A stretch of DNA of 64,000 bases from Nocardioides sp. (GTDB lineage: Bacteria > Actinomycetota > Actinomycetes > Propionibacteriales > Nocardioidaceae): positions 124,001-188,000 of the forward strand of contig NZ_JASEEQ010000008.1 in the NCBI RefSeq assembly GCF_030019515.1. The letters are read 5' to 3'. A program made the position numbers and the translations under genes. The notes under the pieces were generated by a model. It searched no databases, was not told where the DNA came from, and saw only the letters and a program-made list of their open reading frames with translations. Shown here piece after piece: positions 36,707-45,687 of this stretch; the first letter of the stretch is position 1; each line of letters starts with the position of its first letter.

Positions 36707-37582
36707 TCAGTGCCCGGCCGCGTCCAGCGCCTCGGCGGTGAGGGTGCGGCCGAGCTCGATCATCTCCGCGGCGCGGTGGAACTCCAGCGACCGGGCGGCG
36801 CCGACCGGCACCGTCACCAGCACGTCCGGCGGGAGCCCGGCCATCCGGTACCGGGTGATCAGCCCCTGCATCGCGTCCATGGACAGCCCGACGACGTCGG
36901 AGAGCCGCACCTGCTCGAGCAGCGTGGGCGGCTCGGGCTCCGCGGTCCGGCCGACGGTACGGCGTACCCGCTCGACGAGCTCCTCGCGCCAGGTCGGGCT
37001 CGCGGGCTCGCGCGCCGGGGTGGCCCGCTCGTGCGCGGTGCGGGCGCCCTGGAGGGAGATCGCGATGGTGAGCTCGGCCACGGAGATGGCGGTGGGCTCG
37101 ATCGGGACCGGGTTCATCAGCCCACCGTCGGCGAGCAGCCGGCCGTTCATCTCCACCGGCGTGATCACGCCCGGGATCGCGGTCGAGGCGCGGATCGCGG
37201 AGACCAACGGGCCGCGCTGGAACCACACCTCGCGGCGGGCGTGCAGGTCGGTGGCGACGGCGGTGAACGGGACCGGCAGGTCCTCGATCCGCTGCCCGCC
37301 GACCAGCCGCTCGACCTCGGCGAAGAACCGGCCGGCGGCGATGGCGCCGGGGGCCGACCACTTCGGGTCGAGGAGCCGGAACAGGTCGCGCTGGGTCAGC
37401 GAGCGGGCCCACTCGGTGTAGGGCTCGAGCCGGTCGGCGGCGGCCAGGCCGCCGACGAGCGCGCCCATCGACGAGCCGGCGATCGCGACGATCTCGTGGC
37501 CGCGGGCCCGGATCTCCTCGATCGCGCCGATGTGGGCGTAGCCGCGGGCCCCGCCGGAGCCGAGGGCGAGGGCCACGCGCAT
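36707..37582 (-). CDS. Patatin-like phospholipase / lipid acyl hydrolase
   Basis: A 291-residue patatin. It has the oxyanion loop GSGGARGYAHIG (residues 8-19), nucleophile Ser in the GSSMG elbow (about residue 38), and catalytic Asp in LLADGGLMNPVP (about 152). No signal peptide is seen, so it acts in the cytoplasm or at the membrane face. The C-terminal 100 residues include a helical region likely to bind lipid. It is convergent with the DUF2804 gene, with a 15-base gap. Confidence 0.88.
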   Translation of the reverse strand: MRVALALGSGGARGYAHIGAIEEIRARGHEIVAIAGSSMGALVGGLAAADRLEPYTEWARSLTQRDLFRLLDPKWSAPGAIAAGRFFAEVERLVGGQRIEDLPVPFTAVATDLHARREVWFQRGPLVSAIRASTAIPGVITPVEMNGRLLADGGLMNPVPIEPTAISVAELTIAISLQGARTAHERATPAREPASPTWREELVERVRRTVGRTAEPEPPTLLEQVRLSDVVGLSMDAMQGLITRYRMAGLPPDVLVTVPVGAARSLEFHRAAEMIELGRTLTAEALDAAGH

Positions 37583-37601
37583 GACTCCGAGGGTACGGCG
37601 C

Positions 37602-38690
37602 CTAGGTGTACCCGGCCATCAGGTTGGTAGCAGGCGGCTGATCGGCGGCTTGCCTCCGAGTGCGCTGTGGCGGCGCTCAGTGTTGTAGTGCTCGAGCCAG
37701 GGGGCAAGAGCTGCTACGCGTTCGGCGTTGCTGGTGAAGGTCTGTCGGTAGGCCCACTCGGTGGCCAGGGTGCGGTTGAGGCGCTCTACCTTGCCGTTCT
37801 GCCAGGGACAGTGGGGGCGAATGAACTTCTGCCGGATGTCGTGCTCGGCGCACACGCGCTTGAGGTCTGCGGAGTGGCGGTAGGCGAAGGCGTTGTCGGT
37901 CATCAACCGCTCGATTCGAGCGATTCCATGCTCGGCGAAGTAGACGATGGCGCGTTCGAGAAACCCTGCGCAGGTCGCGCCCTTCTCATCGGCCAGGGCC
38001 TCGCTGTAGGCCAGGCGGGTGTAGTCGTCGACCAGTGAGTGCACGTAGTCGTAGCCGGGGCCGTTGACGCGGTCACGCGGGATGCCTCGTCCGTGGACGC
38101 GCCAGCCACCACCATCGGGGATGCGTCCGAGCTTCTTGACGTCCATGTGGACCAGCTCGCCTGGCCGTTCGCGTTCGTAGCGGACCGCGGTCGCCTTCGA
38201 GGAGCGGATCACCTCGCCGGTGATCGGGTCGCACTCACGCAGGTAGGGCATCTCGTGGCGGCGCAGGATCCGAGACACCGTCCGGGCCGGCACCCCGACC
38301 TTCGGGCCGAGCACGTCTGCGCCGTCGCGATGTGTGGCCCGGGCGGCCAGGACCTTTTGTTCGACCTCGGGGCTGGTGCGAGTCGGCATCGTGTGCGGAC
38401 GCGAGGACCGCGTCACCAGCCCGGGATCGCCTTCAGCCTCGAAGCGGTCGATCCAGGTTCTGACGCACTTGCGGGAGACGCCCATCGCGGCCGCGATATG
38501 GGCTTGAGGCCAACCGGCCTGGTGGCGCTGGACGATCAAGCGGCGACCATGGACGGTCAGCCGGGCACTACCGTGGGACACGAGAACCTCCGGGTGGGAG
38601 TGGGCCTTAGACAAGCCACATCCCATTCGGAGGTTCTCGTTCGTTCAACCAGGCTCGCCGCTACCAACGTCCTGGCCGGGTACATCTAGG
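37602..38690. mobile_element. Complete IS481-family insertion sequence
   Basis: An element of about 1079 bp (37607-38685). Its terminal inverted repeats start TGTACCCGGCCA and stay similar for about 25 bases to the shared GTTGGTAGC. Flanking CTAGG at 37602-37606 and 38686-38690 is the likely target duplication; CTAG targets are characteristic of IS481 relatives. The transposase gene is intact, so the insertion may be recent. It lies between the patatin gene and the promoter of the glutamate dehydrogenase gene. Confidence 0.88.
37619..38581 (-). CDS. IS481-family transposase
   Basis: A 320-residue DDE transposase. The N-terminal helix-turn-helix is at about residues 20-60 (AHIAAAMGVSRKCVRTW), and the rve-type catalytic core is at about 120-310 with Asp in VHMDVKKLG, Asp in LMTDNAFAY, and Glu in NGKVERLNRTL. 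GTG 38581 was selected because family members begin SxxARLTVHGRR; an upstream ATG at 38626 would add 15 atypical residues. No frameshift or stop is visible. Confidence 0.92.
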   Translation of the reverse strand: MSHGSARLTVHGRRLIVQRHQAGWPQAHIAAAMGVSRKCVRTWIDRFEAEGDPGLVTRSSRPHTMPTRTSPEVEQKVLAARATHRDGADVLGPKVGVPARTVSRILRRHEMPYLRECDPITGEVIRSSKATAVRYERERPGELVHMDVKKLGRIPDGGGWRVHGRGIPRDRVNGPGYDYVHSLVDDYTRLAYSEALADEKGATCAGFLERAIVYFAEHGIARIERLMTDNAFAYRHSADLKRVCAEHDIRQKFIRPHCPWQNGKVERLNRTLATEWAYRQTFTSNAERVAALAPWLEHYNTERRHSALGGKPPISRLLPT

Positions 38691-38755
38691 GGCCTCTCAG
38701 AGGTCCGGGACCGTCGACTCGGCGGGGCGGAGTTGGTGGACGGACGGCGGCGTCC

Positions 38756-38761
38756 TAATGT
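38756..38761 (+). promoter_or_regulatory. -10 element TAATGT, leaderless start
   Basis: It ends 7 bases before GTG 38769. The IS481 right end is only 66 bases upstream, so the ancestral upstream region has been displaced. Confidence 0.45.
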
Positions 38762-38768
38762 CGGACCC

Positions 38769-41700
38769 GTGTCAACGACGACGCGTGAGCAGGACCTGTC
38801 CGAGCTGCTGTCCGAAGCGGCTGCCCTGGCCCGCAGGGGCAAGGGGACGGGCAGCCCACCCCACGACGCCGCAGAGGGCCTGATCCGGGCCTACTACCGC
38901 CATGTCGCCGCCGAGGACGTGTGCGAGCGCTCCGCCGTCGACGTGTACGGCGCGTTCGCGTCGCACTACCGGCTGGCTGCCGAGCGCCCCCAGGGCACGG
39001 CCCGGGTCCGGGTGTTCACGCCGACGCCGGGCGACCAGGGCTGGTCGGCCGCGGGGCACTCCGTCGTCGAGGTCGTCGTCGATGACATGCCGTTCCTGGT
39101 CGACTCGCTGACCATGGAGCTGTCGCGCCAGATGCGCGACGTGCACCTGGTCATCCACCCGCTCTTCGACGTGGTCCGCGACATCACCGGCGACCTGCGC
39201 GAGGTCGGTCCCGGCTCCGACGAGACCGACTCCGACGAGACCGGCCGCGAGCTCGGCCGCGAGTCGTGGATGCACGTCGAGATCGACCGGATCCCCGAGG
39301 GCGAGGACCTCGGGCAGGTCGAGGAGTCGATCCAACGGGTGCTGCGCGACGTGCGCGAGTCGGTCGAGGACTGGTCGAAGATGCACGCCCAGGTCGCCGA
39401 CATCGTCCACGAGCTGACCGTCGAGCCGCCCGAGGGCGTCGACGCCGACGAGGTGCGCGAGGCGCGGGACCTGCTCCAGTGGCTGGCCGACGACCACTTC
39501 ACGTTCCTCGGCTACCGCGAGTACCACCTCGAGCGGCAGGACGACAGCGAGCACCTCCGCGGCGTCCCCGGCACCGGCCTGGGCATCCTGCGCGCCGACC
39601 AGGACATGTCGACCTCGTCGGGCAAGCTGCCGGCCCAGGCAGCGGCCAAGGCGCGCGAGAAGACCATGCTGGTGCTGACCAAGGCGAACTCCCGCTCGAC
39701 GGTGCACCGCCCGGCGTACCTCGACTACGTCGGCGTGAAGAGGTTCGAGAACGGCGAGGTCGTCGGCGAGCGCAGGTTCCTCGGCCTGTTCTCCAGCGCG
39801 GCCTACACCGAGTCACTGACCCGCATCCCGCTGCTGCGCGACCGCGCGGCCGCGGTCCTCAAGCGGATCGGCTTCTCGCCGCAGAGCCACGACGGCAAGG
39901 CGCTGCTGGACACGCTCGAGACCTATCCGCGCGACGAGCTGTTCCACACCAGCGTGGACGAGCTGGCCCCGATGGCCGAGGCCGCGATGCATGCCCGCGA
40001 GCGCCGCCAGCTGAAGATGTTCATCCGGCGCGACACCTACGGGCGCTACGTGTCGGTGCTGGTCTACCTCCCCCGCGACCGCTACAACACCGCGGTCCGG
40101 GAGCGGTTCTCCGAGATCCTGCGCGAGAGCCTGGGCGGCGCCACCGTGGAGTTCACCGTCCGGCTGACCGAGTCCACGACCGCCCGGGTGCACTTCGTCG
40201 TGCACCCGCCCAAGGGCTCGGCGATCCACGAGGTCGACTCCGCCGAGCTCGAGCGCCGCCTCACCGAGGCGTCCCGCTCGTGGCGCGACGACTTCGCCAC
40301 CGCGGTGCTCGCGGAGTACGGCGAGGAGGACGGCGCACGGCTGGCCCGCCGCTACCTCGACTCGTTCCCGGAGGCCTACAAGGAGGACTTCCCAGCCCGG
40401 ATCGGGGCGCTCGACCTCGGCCGGCTCGAGGACGTCCGCCTCGGCGAGAACGGCGCGGGACTCGACCTGTCGCTCCACCAGGACCTCGACGCGGGCCAGG
40501 GCGAGGCGCGGCTGAAGGTGTACCGGATCGGGCCGCCGCTGTCGCTCTCGGAGGTCCTGCCGATGCTGTCCTCGATGGGGGTCGAGGTCGTCGACGAGCG
40601 GCCCTACGACCTCGACGGGCTCGAGCGGCCGACGTACATCTACGAGTTCGGCCTGCGCTACGACCGGGCCCTGCCGGACAACTCACGCGAGCTGTTCCAG
40701 GACGCCATCCGGGCGGTGTGGGACGGGCACAACGAGATCGACGGCTTCAACTCGCTGGTCCTCGGGGCCGGCCTGACCTGGCGCCAGGCGACGGTGCTGC
40801 GCGCGTACGCCAAGTACATGCGCCAGGGGAACTCGCCGTTCGCGCTGGACTACATCCACGAGGCACTCAGCAGCAACGTCGACATCACCCGGCTGCTGGT
40901 GCTGCTCTTCGAGGTCCGCTTCGACCCGACGGCGGACCTCAGCCGAGCCGAGATGATCGAGGAGCGGATCATCCGGGCCCTCGACGACGTCGCGAGCCTC
41001 GACCACGACCGGATCCTGCGCTCCTACCTCGCGCACATCCACGGCACGCTGCGCACCAACTACTTCCAGACGCCCCGCGGGGGCGGGGTGCGCTCCTACA
41101 TCTCGTTCAAGCTCGACCCGGCCGGGATCCCGGACCTGCCCGAGCCGCGGCCGCGCTTCGAGATCTTCGTGTACTCCCCACGCGTCGAGGGCGTGCACCT
41201 GCGCTTCGGCGCGGTCGCCCGGGGCGGCCTGCGCTGGTCGGACCGGCGCGACGACTTCCGCACCGAGGTGCTGGGCCTGGTGAAGGCGCAGATGGTGAAG
41301 AACACCGTGATCGTGCCGGTCGGCGCCAAGGGCGGGTTCTTCTGCAAGCAGCTCCCTGCCCCCAGCGACCGCGACGCGTGGCTGGCCGAGGGCGTCGCCT
41401 GCTACAAGACGTTCATCTCCGGGCTCCTCGACATCACCGACAACCTCGTCGACGGAGAGACGGTCCCGCCGGAGCAGGTGGTGCGCCACGACGGCGACGA
41501 CTCCTACCTGGTGGTGGCCGCCGACAAGGGCACCGCTGCGTTCTCCGACATCGCGAACGGCGTCGCCAAGGACTACGGCTTCTGGCTGGGCGACGCGTTC
41601 GCCAGCGGCGGGTCGGTCGGCTACGACCACAAGGGCATGGGCATCACCGCCCGAGGCGCGTGGGTCGCGGTGCAGCGGCACTTCCGCGAGCGCGGGGTCG

Positions 41701-43655
41701 ACTGCCAGACCGAGGACTTCACCTGCGTCGGCATCGGCGACATGTCCGGCGACGTCTTCGGCAACGGCATGCTCCGCTCCGAGCACACCCGCCTGGTCGC
41801 GGCCTTCGACCACCGCGACATCTTCCTGGACCCGAGCCCGGACGCGGCCGCGTCGTACGCCGAGCGCAAGCGGCTCTTCGAGCTGCCCCGCTCGAGCTGG
41901 CAGGACTACGACCATGCGCTGATCTCCGAGGGCGGCGGCGTCTACTCGCGCTCGCTGAAGAAGATCGCGCTCAACGACGCGGTGCGCGGCGCGCTCGGCA
42001 TCGCCGACGGCATCGAGTCGATGACGCCGGCCGAGCTGATGCGCGCCATCCTGCTCGCGCCGGTCGACCTGCTCTGGAACGGCGGCATCGGCACCTACGT
42101 GAAGTCCTCGGAGGAGTCCAACGCCGACGCCGGGGACAAGGCGAACGACGGCATCCGCGTCGACGGCCGTGAGCTGCGGGCCCGCTGCGTCGGCGAGGGC
42201 GGCAACCTCGGGTTCACCCAGCTCGGCCGCGTGGAGTACGCCCTGGAGGGCGGTCCCGGAGCCGCCGATGCCGGGCGTGGGGGCCGGATCAACACCGACT
42301 TCATCGACAACTCCGCGGGCGTCGACACCTCCGACCACGAGGTGAACCTGAAGATCCTGCTGGACCGGGTGGTCAAGAACGGCGACCTCACCGAGAAGCA
42401 GCGCAACACCCTGCTCGCCGAGATGACCGACGAGGTCGCTGACCTGGTGCTGCGGGACAACTACGAGCAGAACCTCGCGCTGGCGAACGCGGCCGCGAAC
42501 GCCGGGTCGATGCTGCACGTCCACGAGGAGTGGATCCGCAGCCTGGAGCGCGACGGTCTCATCAACCGTGAGCTCGAGGGCCTGCCCACGAGCCGCGAGG
42601 TGCGCCGCCGGCTCGACCGCGGGGCGGGCCTCACCACCCCGGAGATGTCGGTGCTGCTCGCCTGGACCAAGATCGCGCTGGCCGAGGAGCTGCTGGCCTC
42701 CGACCTGCCCGACGACCCGTACCTCGACCTGGACCTGCGGGCGTACTTCCCGCAGCCGGTCCAGGACGGCTTCGGTCCGCAGATCCACGAGCACCCGCTG
42801 CGCCGCGAGATCATCGTGACCCAGGTCGTCAACGACATCGTGAACGGCGCCGGGATCACGTTCTGGCCGCGGCTGTCCGGGGAGACCGGCGCCAGTGGCG
42901 CCGAGCTGACCCGCGCCAACTTCGTGGCCCGCGAGATCTTCGGCTCGCTGCCCGTGCGTGACGCCCTGCGCGAGCTCGACAACCAGCTGGACGCCGCGGT
43001 GCAGACCCGGATGCGGCTGGAGATGCGCACGCTGGTGGAGCGGGCCTCGCGGTGGCTGGTCAACAACCGGCGGCCGCCGCTGGACAGCCAGGGCACTGTG
43101 GACCAGTTCTCCGGGCCGGTCCAGCGGGTGCTGGCCGAGCTGCCGGACCTGATGACCGGCCGCGAGCTCGCGGCGTACCAGGACCGGCGTGACCGCCTCG
43201 AGGCCGAGGGCGTGCCGGCCGAGGTGGCGAGCCGGGTCGCCGTGCTGCCGCCGGCCTACATGCTGCTCGGCATCGTCGAGGTGGCCGCCCGGGAGGGTCT
43301 CGACCCGGCCGAGGTGACCCGGGTGCACTTCGCGCTGGGGGAGCGGCTCGGACTGGCCGCGCTCGTGCAGCGGATCCTGGGCCTGCCGCGCGACGACCGG
43401 TGGCAGACGATGGCCCGGGCGGCGCTGCGCGACGACCTGCACGACGTGCACACCCAGCTCACCGCGCAGGTGCTCGCGACGACCTCCGCGGACGACCCGG
43501 CAGCGGACCGGATCGCCGCCTGGGAGGACGCCGACGGCGTGCTGGTGCCGCGTGCGGCCGCCACGCTCGAGGAGATCTGCGCCGACGACGCGGCCGACCT
43601 GGCCCGGCTCTCGGTCGGGCTGCGCATCGTGCGCGGGCTGCTCGCGACCGGCTGA
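38769..43655 (+). CDS. gdh: NAD-specific glutamate dehydrogenase, 180-kDa class
   Basis: A 1628-residue enzyme catalysing oxidative deamination of glutamate to 2-oxoglutarate. The N-terminal half carries ACT-like regulatory segments (about residues 90-500). The catalytic domain spans about 700-1230, with GGLRWSDRRDDFRTEVLGLV, the Lys-containing GAKGGFFCKQ, and the NAD-fold GIGDMSGDVFGNGML (about 995). A helical C-terminal region completes the normal L-GDH length of about 1600. It stands alone behind the IS481 element. GTG 38769 is chosen from the -10 spacing; an upstream in-frame GTG at 38733 would add 12 residues. Confidence 0.93.
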   Translation: MSTTTREQDLSELLSEAAALARRGKGTGSPPHDAAEGLIRAYYRHVAAEDVCERSAVDVYGAFASHYRLAAERPQGTARVRVFTPTPGDQGWSAAGHSVVEVVVDDMPFLVDSLTMELSRQMRDVHLVIHPLFDVVRDITGDLREVGPGSDETDSDETGRELGRESWMHVEIDRIPEGEDLGQVEESIQRVLRDVRESVEDWSKMHAQVADIVHELTVEPPEGVDADEVREARDLLQWLADDHFTFLGYREYHLERQDDSEHLRGVPGTGLGILRADQDMSTSSGKLPAQAAAKAREKTMLVLTKANSRSTVHRPAYLDYVGVKRFENGEVVGERRFLGLFSSAAYTESLTRIPLLRDRAAAVLKRIGFSPQSHDGKALLDTLETYPRDELFHTSVDELAPMAEAAMHARERRQLKMFIRRDTYGRYVSVLVYLPRDRYNTAVRERFSEILRESLGGATVEFTVRLTESTTARVHFVVHPPKGSAIHEVDSAELERRLTEASRSWRDDFATAVLAEYGEEDGARLARRYLDSFPEAYKEDFPARIGALDLGRLEDVRLGENGAGLDLSLHQDLDAGQGEARLKVYRIGPPLSLSEVLPMLSSMGVEVVDERPYDLDGLERPTYIYEFGLRYDRALPDNSRELFQDAIRAVWDGHNEIDGFNSLVLGAGLTWRQATVLRAYAKYMRQGNSPFALDYIHEALSSNVDITRLLVLLFEVRFDPTADLSRAEMIEERIIRALDDVASLDHDRILRSYLAHIHGTLRTNYFQTPRGGGVRSYISFKLDPAGIPDLPEPRPRFEIFVYSPRVEGVHLRFGAVARGGLRWSDRRDDFRTEVLGLVKAQMVKNTVIVPVGAKGGFFCKQLPAPSDRDAWLAEGVACYKTFISGLLDITDNLVDGETVPPEQVVRHDGDDSYLVVAADKGTAAFSDIANGVAKDYGFWLGDAFASGGSVGYDHKGMGITARGAWVAVQRHFRERGVDCQTEDFTCVGIGDMSGDVFGNGMLRSEHTRLVAAFDHRDIFLDPSPDAAASYAERKRLFELPRSSWQDYDHALISEGGGVYSRSLKKIALNDAVRGALGIADGIESMTPAELMRAILLAPVDLLWNGGIGTYVKSSEESNADAGDKANDGIRVDGRELRARCVGEGGNLGFTQLGRVEYALEGGPGAADAGRGGRINTDFIDNSAGVDTSDHEVNLKILLDRVVKNGDLTEKQRNTLLAEMTDEVADLVLRDNYEQNLALANAAANAGSMLHVHEEWIRSLERDGLINRELEGLPTSREVRRRLDRGAGLTTPEMSVLLAWTKIALAEELLASDLPDDPYLDLDLRAYFPQPVQDGFGPQIHEHPLRREIIVTQVVNDIVNGAGITFWPRLSGETGASGAELTRANFVAREIFGSLPVRDALRELDNQLDAAVQTRMRLEMRTLVERASRWLVNNRRPPLDSQGTVDQFSGPVQRVLAELPDLMTGRELAAYQDRRDRLEAEGVPAEVASRVAVLPPAYMLLGIVEVAAREGLDPAEVTRVHFALGERLGLAALVQRILGLPRDDRWQTMARAALRDDLHDVHTQLTAQVLATTSADDPAADRIAAWEDADGVLVPRAAATLEEICADDAADLARLSVGLRIVRGLLATG

Positions 43656-43692
43656 CCCGAGCCGGGCGGCCCGCCCCGCCCGTCCAGAACGT

Positions 43693-43756
43693 CGTCGTTT
43701 GGTCACCAACGGCGTGACTGGGCCCGGTTCGGTCCGCCGTTGGTGACCAAACGACG
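43693..43756. terminator. 22-bp perfect inverted repeat after gdh
   Basis: Left arm 43693-43714 and right arm 43735-43756 are exact complements around a 20-base loop. The arms contain TTTGGTCACCAACGGCG. It is the longest perfect stem in the window and lies in the 244-base gap between gdh and the ABC exporter. It is probably a strong terminator; the rest of the gap shows nothing else. Confidence 0.65.
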
Positions 43757-43884
43757 TGGAGTTCCGCCGCCGGTGCGGCGCGGGGGGCATGGACGGCCGG
43801 CGCGCCCCGCGCGCGTCCGGACGAGGTGATCGCCGTCGAGAGGTAGCGGCATCAATCCCGTCGCCGGGTGTCGGCGGGCCGACC

Positions 43885-43890
43885 TAGGAT
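43885..43890 (+). promoter_or_regulatory. -10 element TAGGAT
   Basis: It ends 9 bases before ATG 43900, so the transcript would be leaderless or nearly so. Confidence 0.4.
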
Positions 43891-43899
43891 CGAGCAACG

Positions 43900-45687
43900 A
43901 TGCCCGACTCTGCCGGCCCCGCGCCCGACCAGGACCCACCCGCCGGGGTCCACTCGCTGTGGCGGCTGCGCGGCTACCTCCGCCCGCACGCCCTGTCGAT
44001 GACGATCATGCTGCTCGCGTCCCTCGGCGGGGTCGGGCTCTCGATCGCGATCCCGCTGGTCACCAAGGCGCTGATCGACGGCCCGGTCACCCACCACGAG
44101 TCCCGCGGCCTGATCGGCCTCGGGCTGCTCGCGCTCGCGCTCGGCGTGCTCGAGGCGGTGCTGATCTGGTGGCGCCGGTGGGTCCAGTCGGCCACCGTGC
44201 TCGACCTGGAGACCGCCCTGCGCGGCGACCTCTACGACCACCTCCAGCAGCTGCCGATGAGCTTCCACAGCCGGTGGCAGTCCGGCCAGCTGCTCTCGCG
44301 CGCCACCACGGACCTGTCCGCGATCCGCCGGTTCAGCGGCTTCGGGCTGATCTTCCTGATCACCAACGTCCTCCAGCTGACGATCGTGACCGTCGTGCTG
44401 CTGGAGATGTACTGGCCGCTCGGCCTGGTCGTCGCGGCGACCGCCGCGCCGATCGTGTGGCTCTCGATGCGGTTCGAGAGGTCCTACGTGCTGATCTCGC
44501 GCCGGGTCCAGGACGAGCAGGGCGATCTGGCGACCCTGGCCGAGGAGGGCGCGGTCGGCATCCGCGTGATCAAGTCCTTCGGGCGCAGCGAGCACGTCTC
44601 CGCGCAGTACGAAGCCGCCGCCCGCTCCCTCCACGCGACCAGCATGGACAAGGTCCGCCTGTCGGCGAAGTTCTGGACCTTCCTCGAGGTGATCCCCAAC
44701 CTCGCCGTGGTCGTCGTGCTGCTGCTCGGCGCGATCGGCGTCGGCAAGGGCTACCTGACGCCCGGCGAGCTGGTCGCGTTCATCACCCTGATGCTCTCGC
44801 TGGTGTGGCCGATCGCGTCGCTCGGCGTGATCCTCGCGATGGCCCAGGAGGCGATGACCGCGGCCGCCCGCATCCTGGAGATCTTCGACACCACCCCCGC
44901 CATCGTGACCGGCACGCGCGAGATCGAGCGGCCCCGCGGGCACGTGCGCTTCGAGCACGTCGACTTCGCGTTCCCCGACGCCCCCGACGAGCTGGTGCTG
45001 CACGACGTCAACCTCGACATCGCGCCGGGCGAGACCGTGGCGCTGGTCGGCGCCACCGGCTCCGGCAAGACGATCCTCACCGCGCTGGTGCCGCGGTTGT
45101 ACGACGTGACCGCCGGTCGGGTCACCATCGACGGGGTCGACGTCCGCGAGCTGCGCCTGCGGCACTTGCGCCAGCTGGTCGCCACGGCCTTCGAGGAGCC
45201 GACGCTGTTCTCGATGAGCGCCCGGGAGAACCTCACCCTGGGCCGGGCCGACGCCACCGAGGAGGAGATCCACTCCGCGCTCGAGGTCAGCCAGGCCGGG
45301 TTCGCCCGGGACCTGCCCTGGGCGCTGGACACCCGGATCGGCGAGCAGGGGATGGCGCTCTCGGGCGGCCAGCGCCAGCGCCTCGCCCTGGCCCGGGCGG
45401 TGCTCGCCCACCCGACGGTGCTGGTCCTCGACGACACCCTCTCCGCACTCGACGTGCACACCGAGCGGCTGGTCGAGGAGGCGCTGCGCCGGGTGCTCGC
45501 GGACACCACCGGCCTGGTCGTCGCCCACCGCGCCTCCACCGTGCTGCTCGCCGACCGGGTCGCGCTGATCCAGGACGGCACCATCACCCACGTCGGCGAC
45601 CACCGCGAGCTGCTGGCCACCGTGCCCGCCTACCGGGAGCTGCTGGCCGCGGAGGCCCTCGACGACACCGAGGGCGGTGCGGCATGA
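43900..45687 (+). CDS. ABC exporter half-transporter with degenerate ATP site
   Basis: A 595-residue protein. The six-span membrane domain is about residues 25-325 and the nucleotide-binding domain about 345-590. Walker A is VGATGSGKTILTAL and the signature is LSGGQRQRLALAR. Walker B is VLVLDDTLSALD, with Asp where the catalytic Glu normally stands. This change is the hallmark of the non-hydrolysing site in heterodimeric exporters such as TM287/288 or BmrCD. It overlaps the partner gene by 4 bases (ATGA). Substrates of such pairs are drugs or lipids. Confidence 0.9.
   Translation: MPDSAGPAPDQDPPAGVHSLWRLRGYLRPHALSMTIMLLASLGGVGLSIAIPLVTKALIDGPVTHHESRGLIGLGLLALALGVLEAVLIWWRRWVQSATVLDLETALRGDLYDHLQQLPMSFHSRWQSGQLLSRATTDLSAIRRFSGFGLIFLITNVLQLTIVTVVLLEMYWPLGLVVAATAAPIVWLSMRFERSYVLISRRVQDEQGDLATLAEEGAVGIRVIKSFGRSEHVSAQYEAAARSLHATSMDKVRLSAKFWTFLEVIPNLAVVVVLLLGAIGVGKGYLTPGELVAFITLMLSLVWPIASLGVILAMAQEAMTAAARILEIFDTTPAIVTGTREIERPRGHVRFEHVDFAFPDAPDELVLHDVNLDIAPGETVALVGATGSGKTILTALVPRLYDVTAGRVTIDGVDVRELRLRHLRQLVATAFEEPTLFSMSARENLTLGRADATEEEIHSALEVSQAGFARDLPWALDTRIGEQGMALSGGQRQRLALARAVLAHPTVLVLDDTLSALDVHTERLVEEALRRVLADTTGLVVAHRASTVLLADRVALIQDGTITHVGDHRELLATVPAYRELLAAEALDDTEGGAA

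Noticed and set aside
38700..38720. CAGAGGTCCGGG next to the IS481 right end as a remnant of the palindromic repeat tail
   Set aside because: Only the short tail word matches; neither palindrome is present, so chance is likely.
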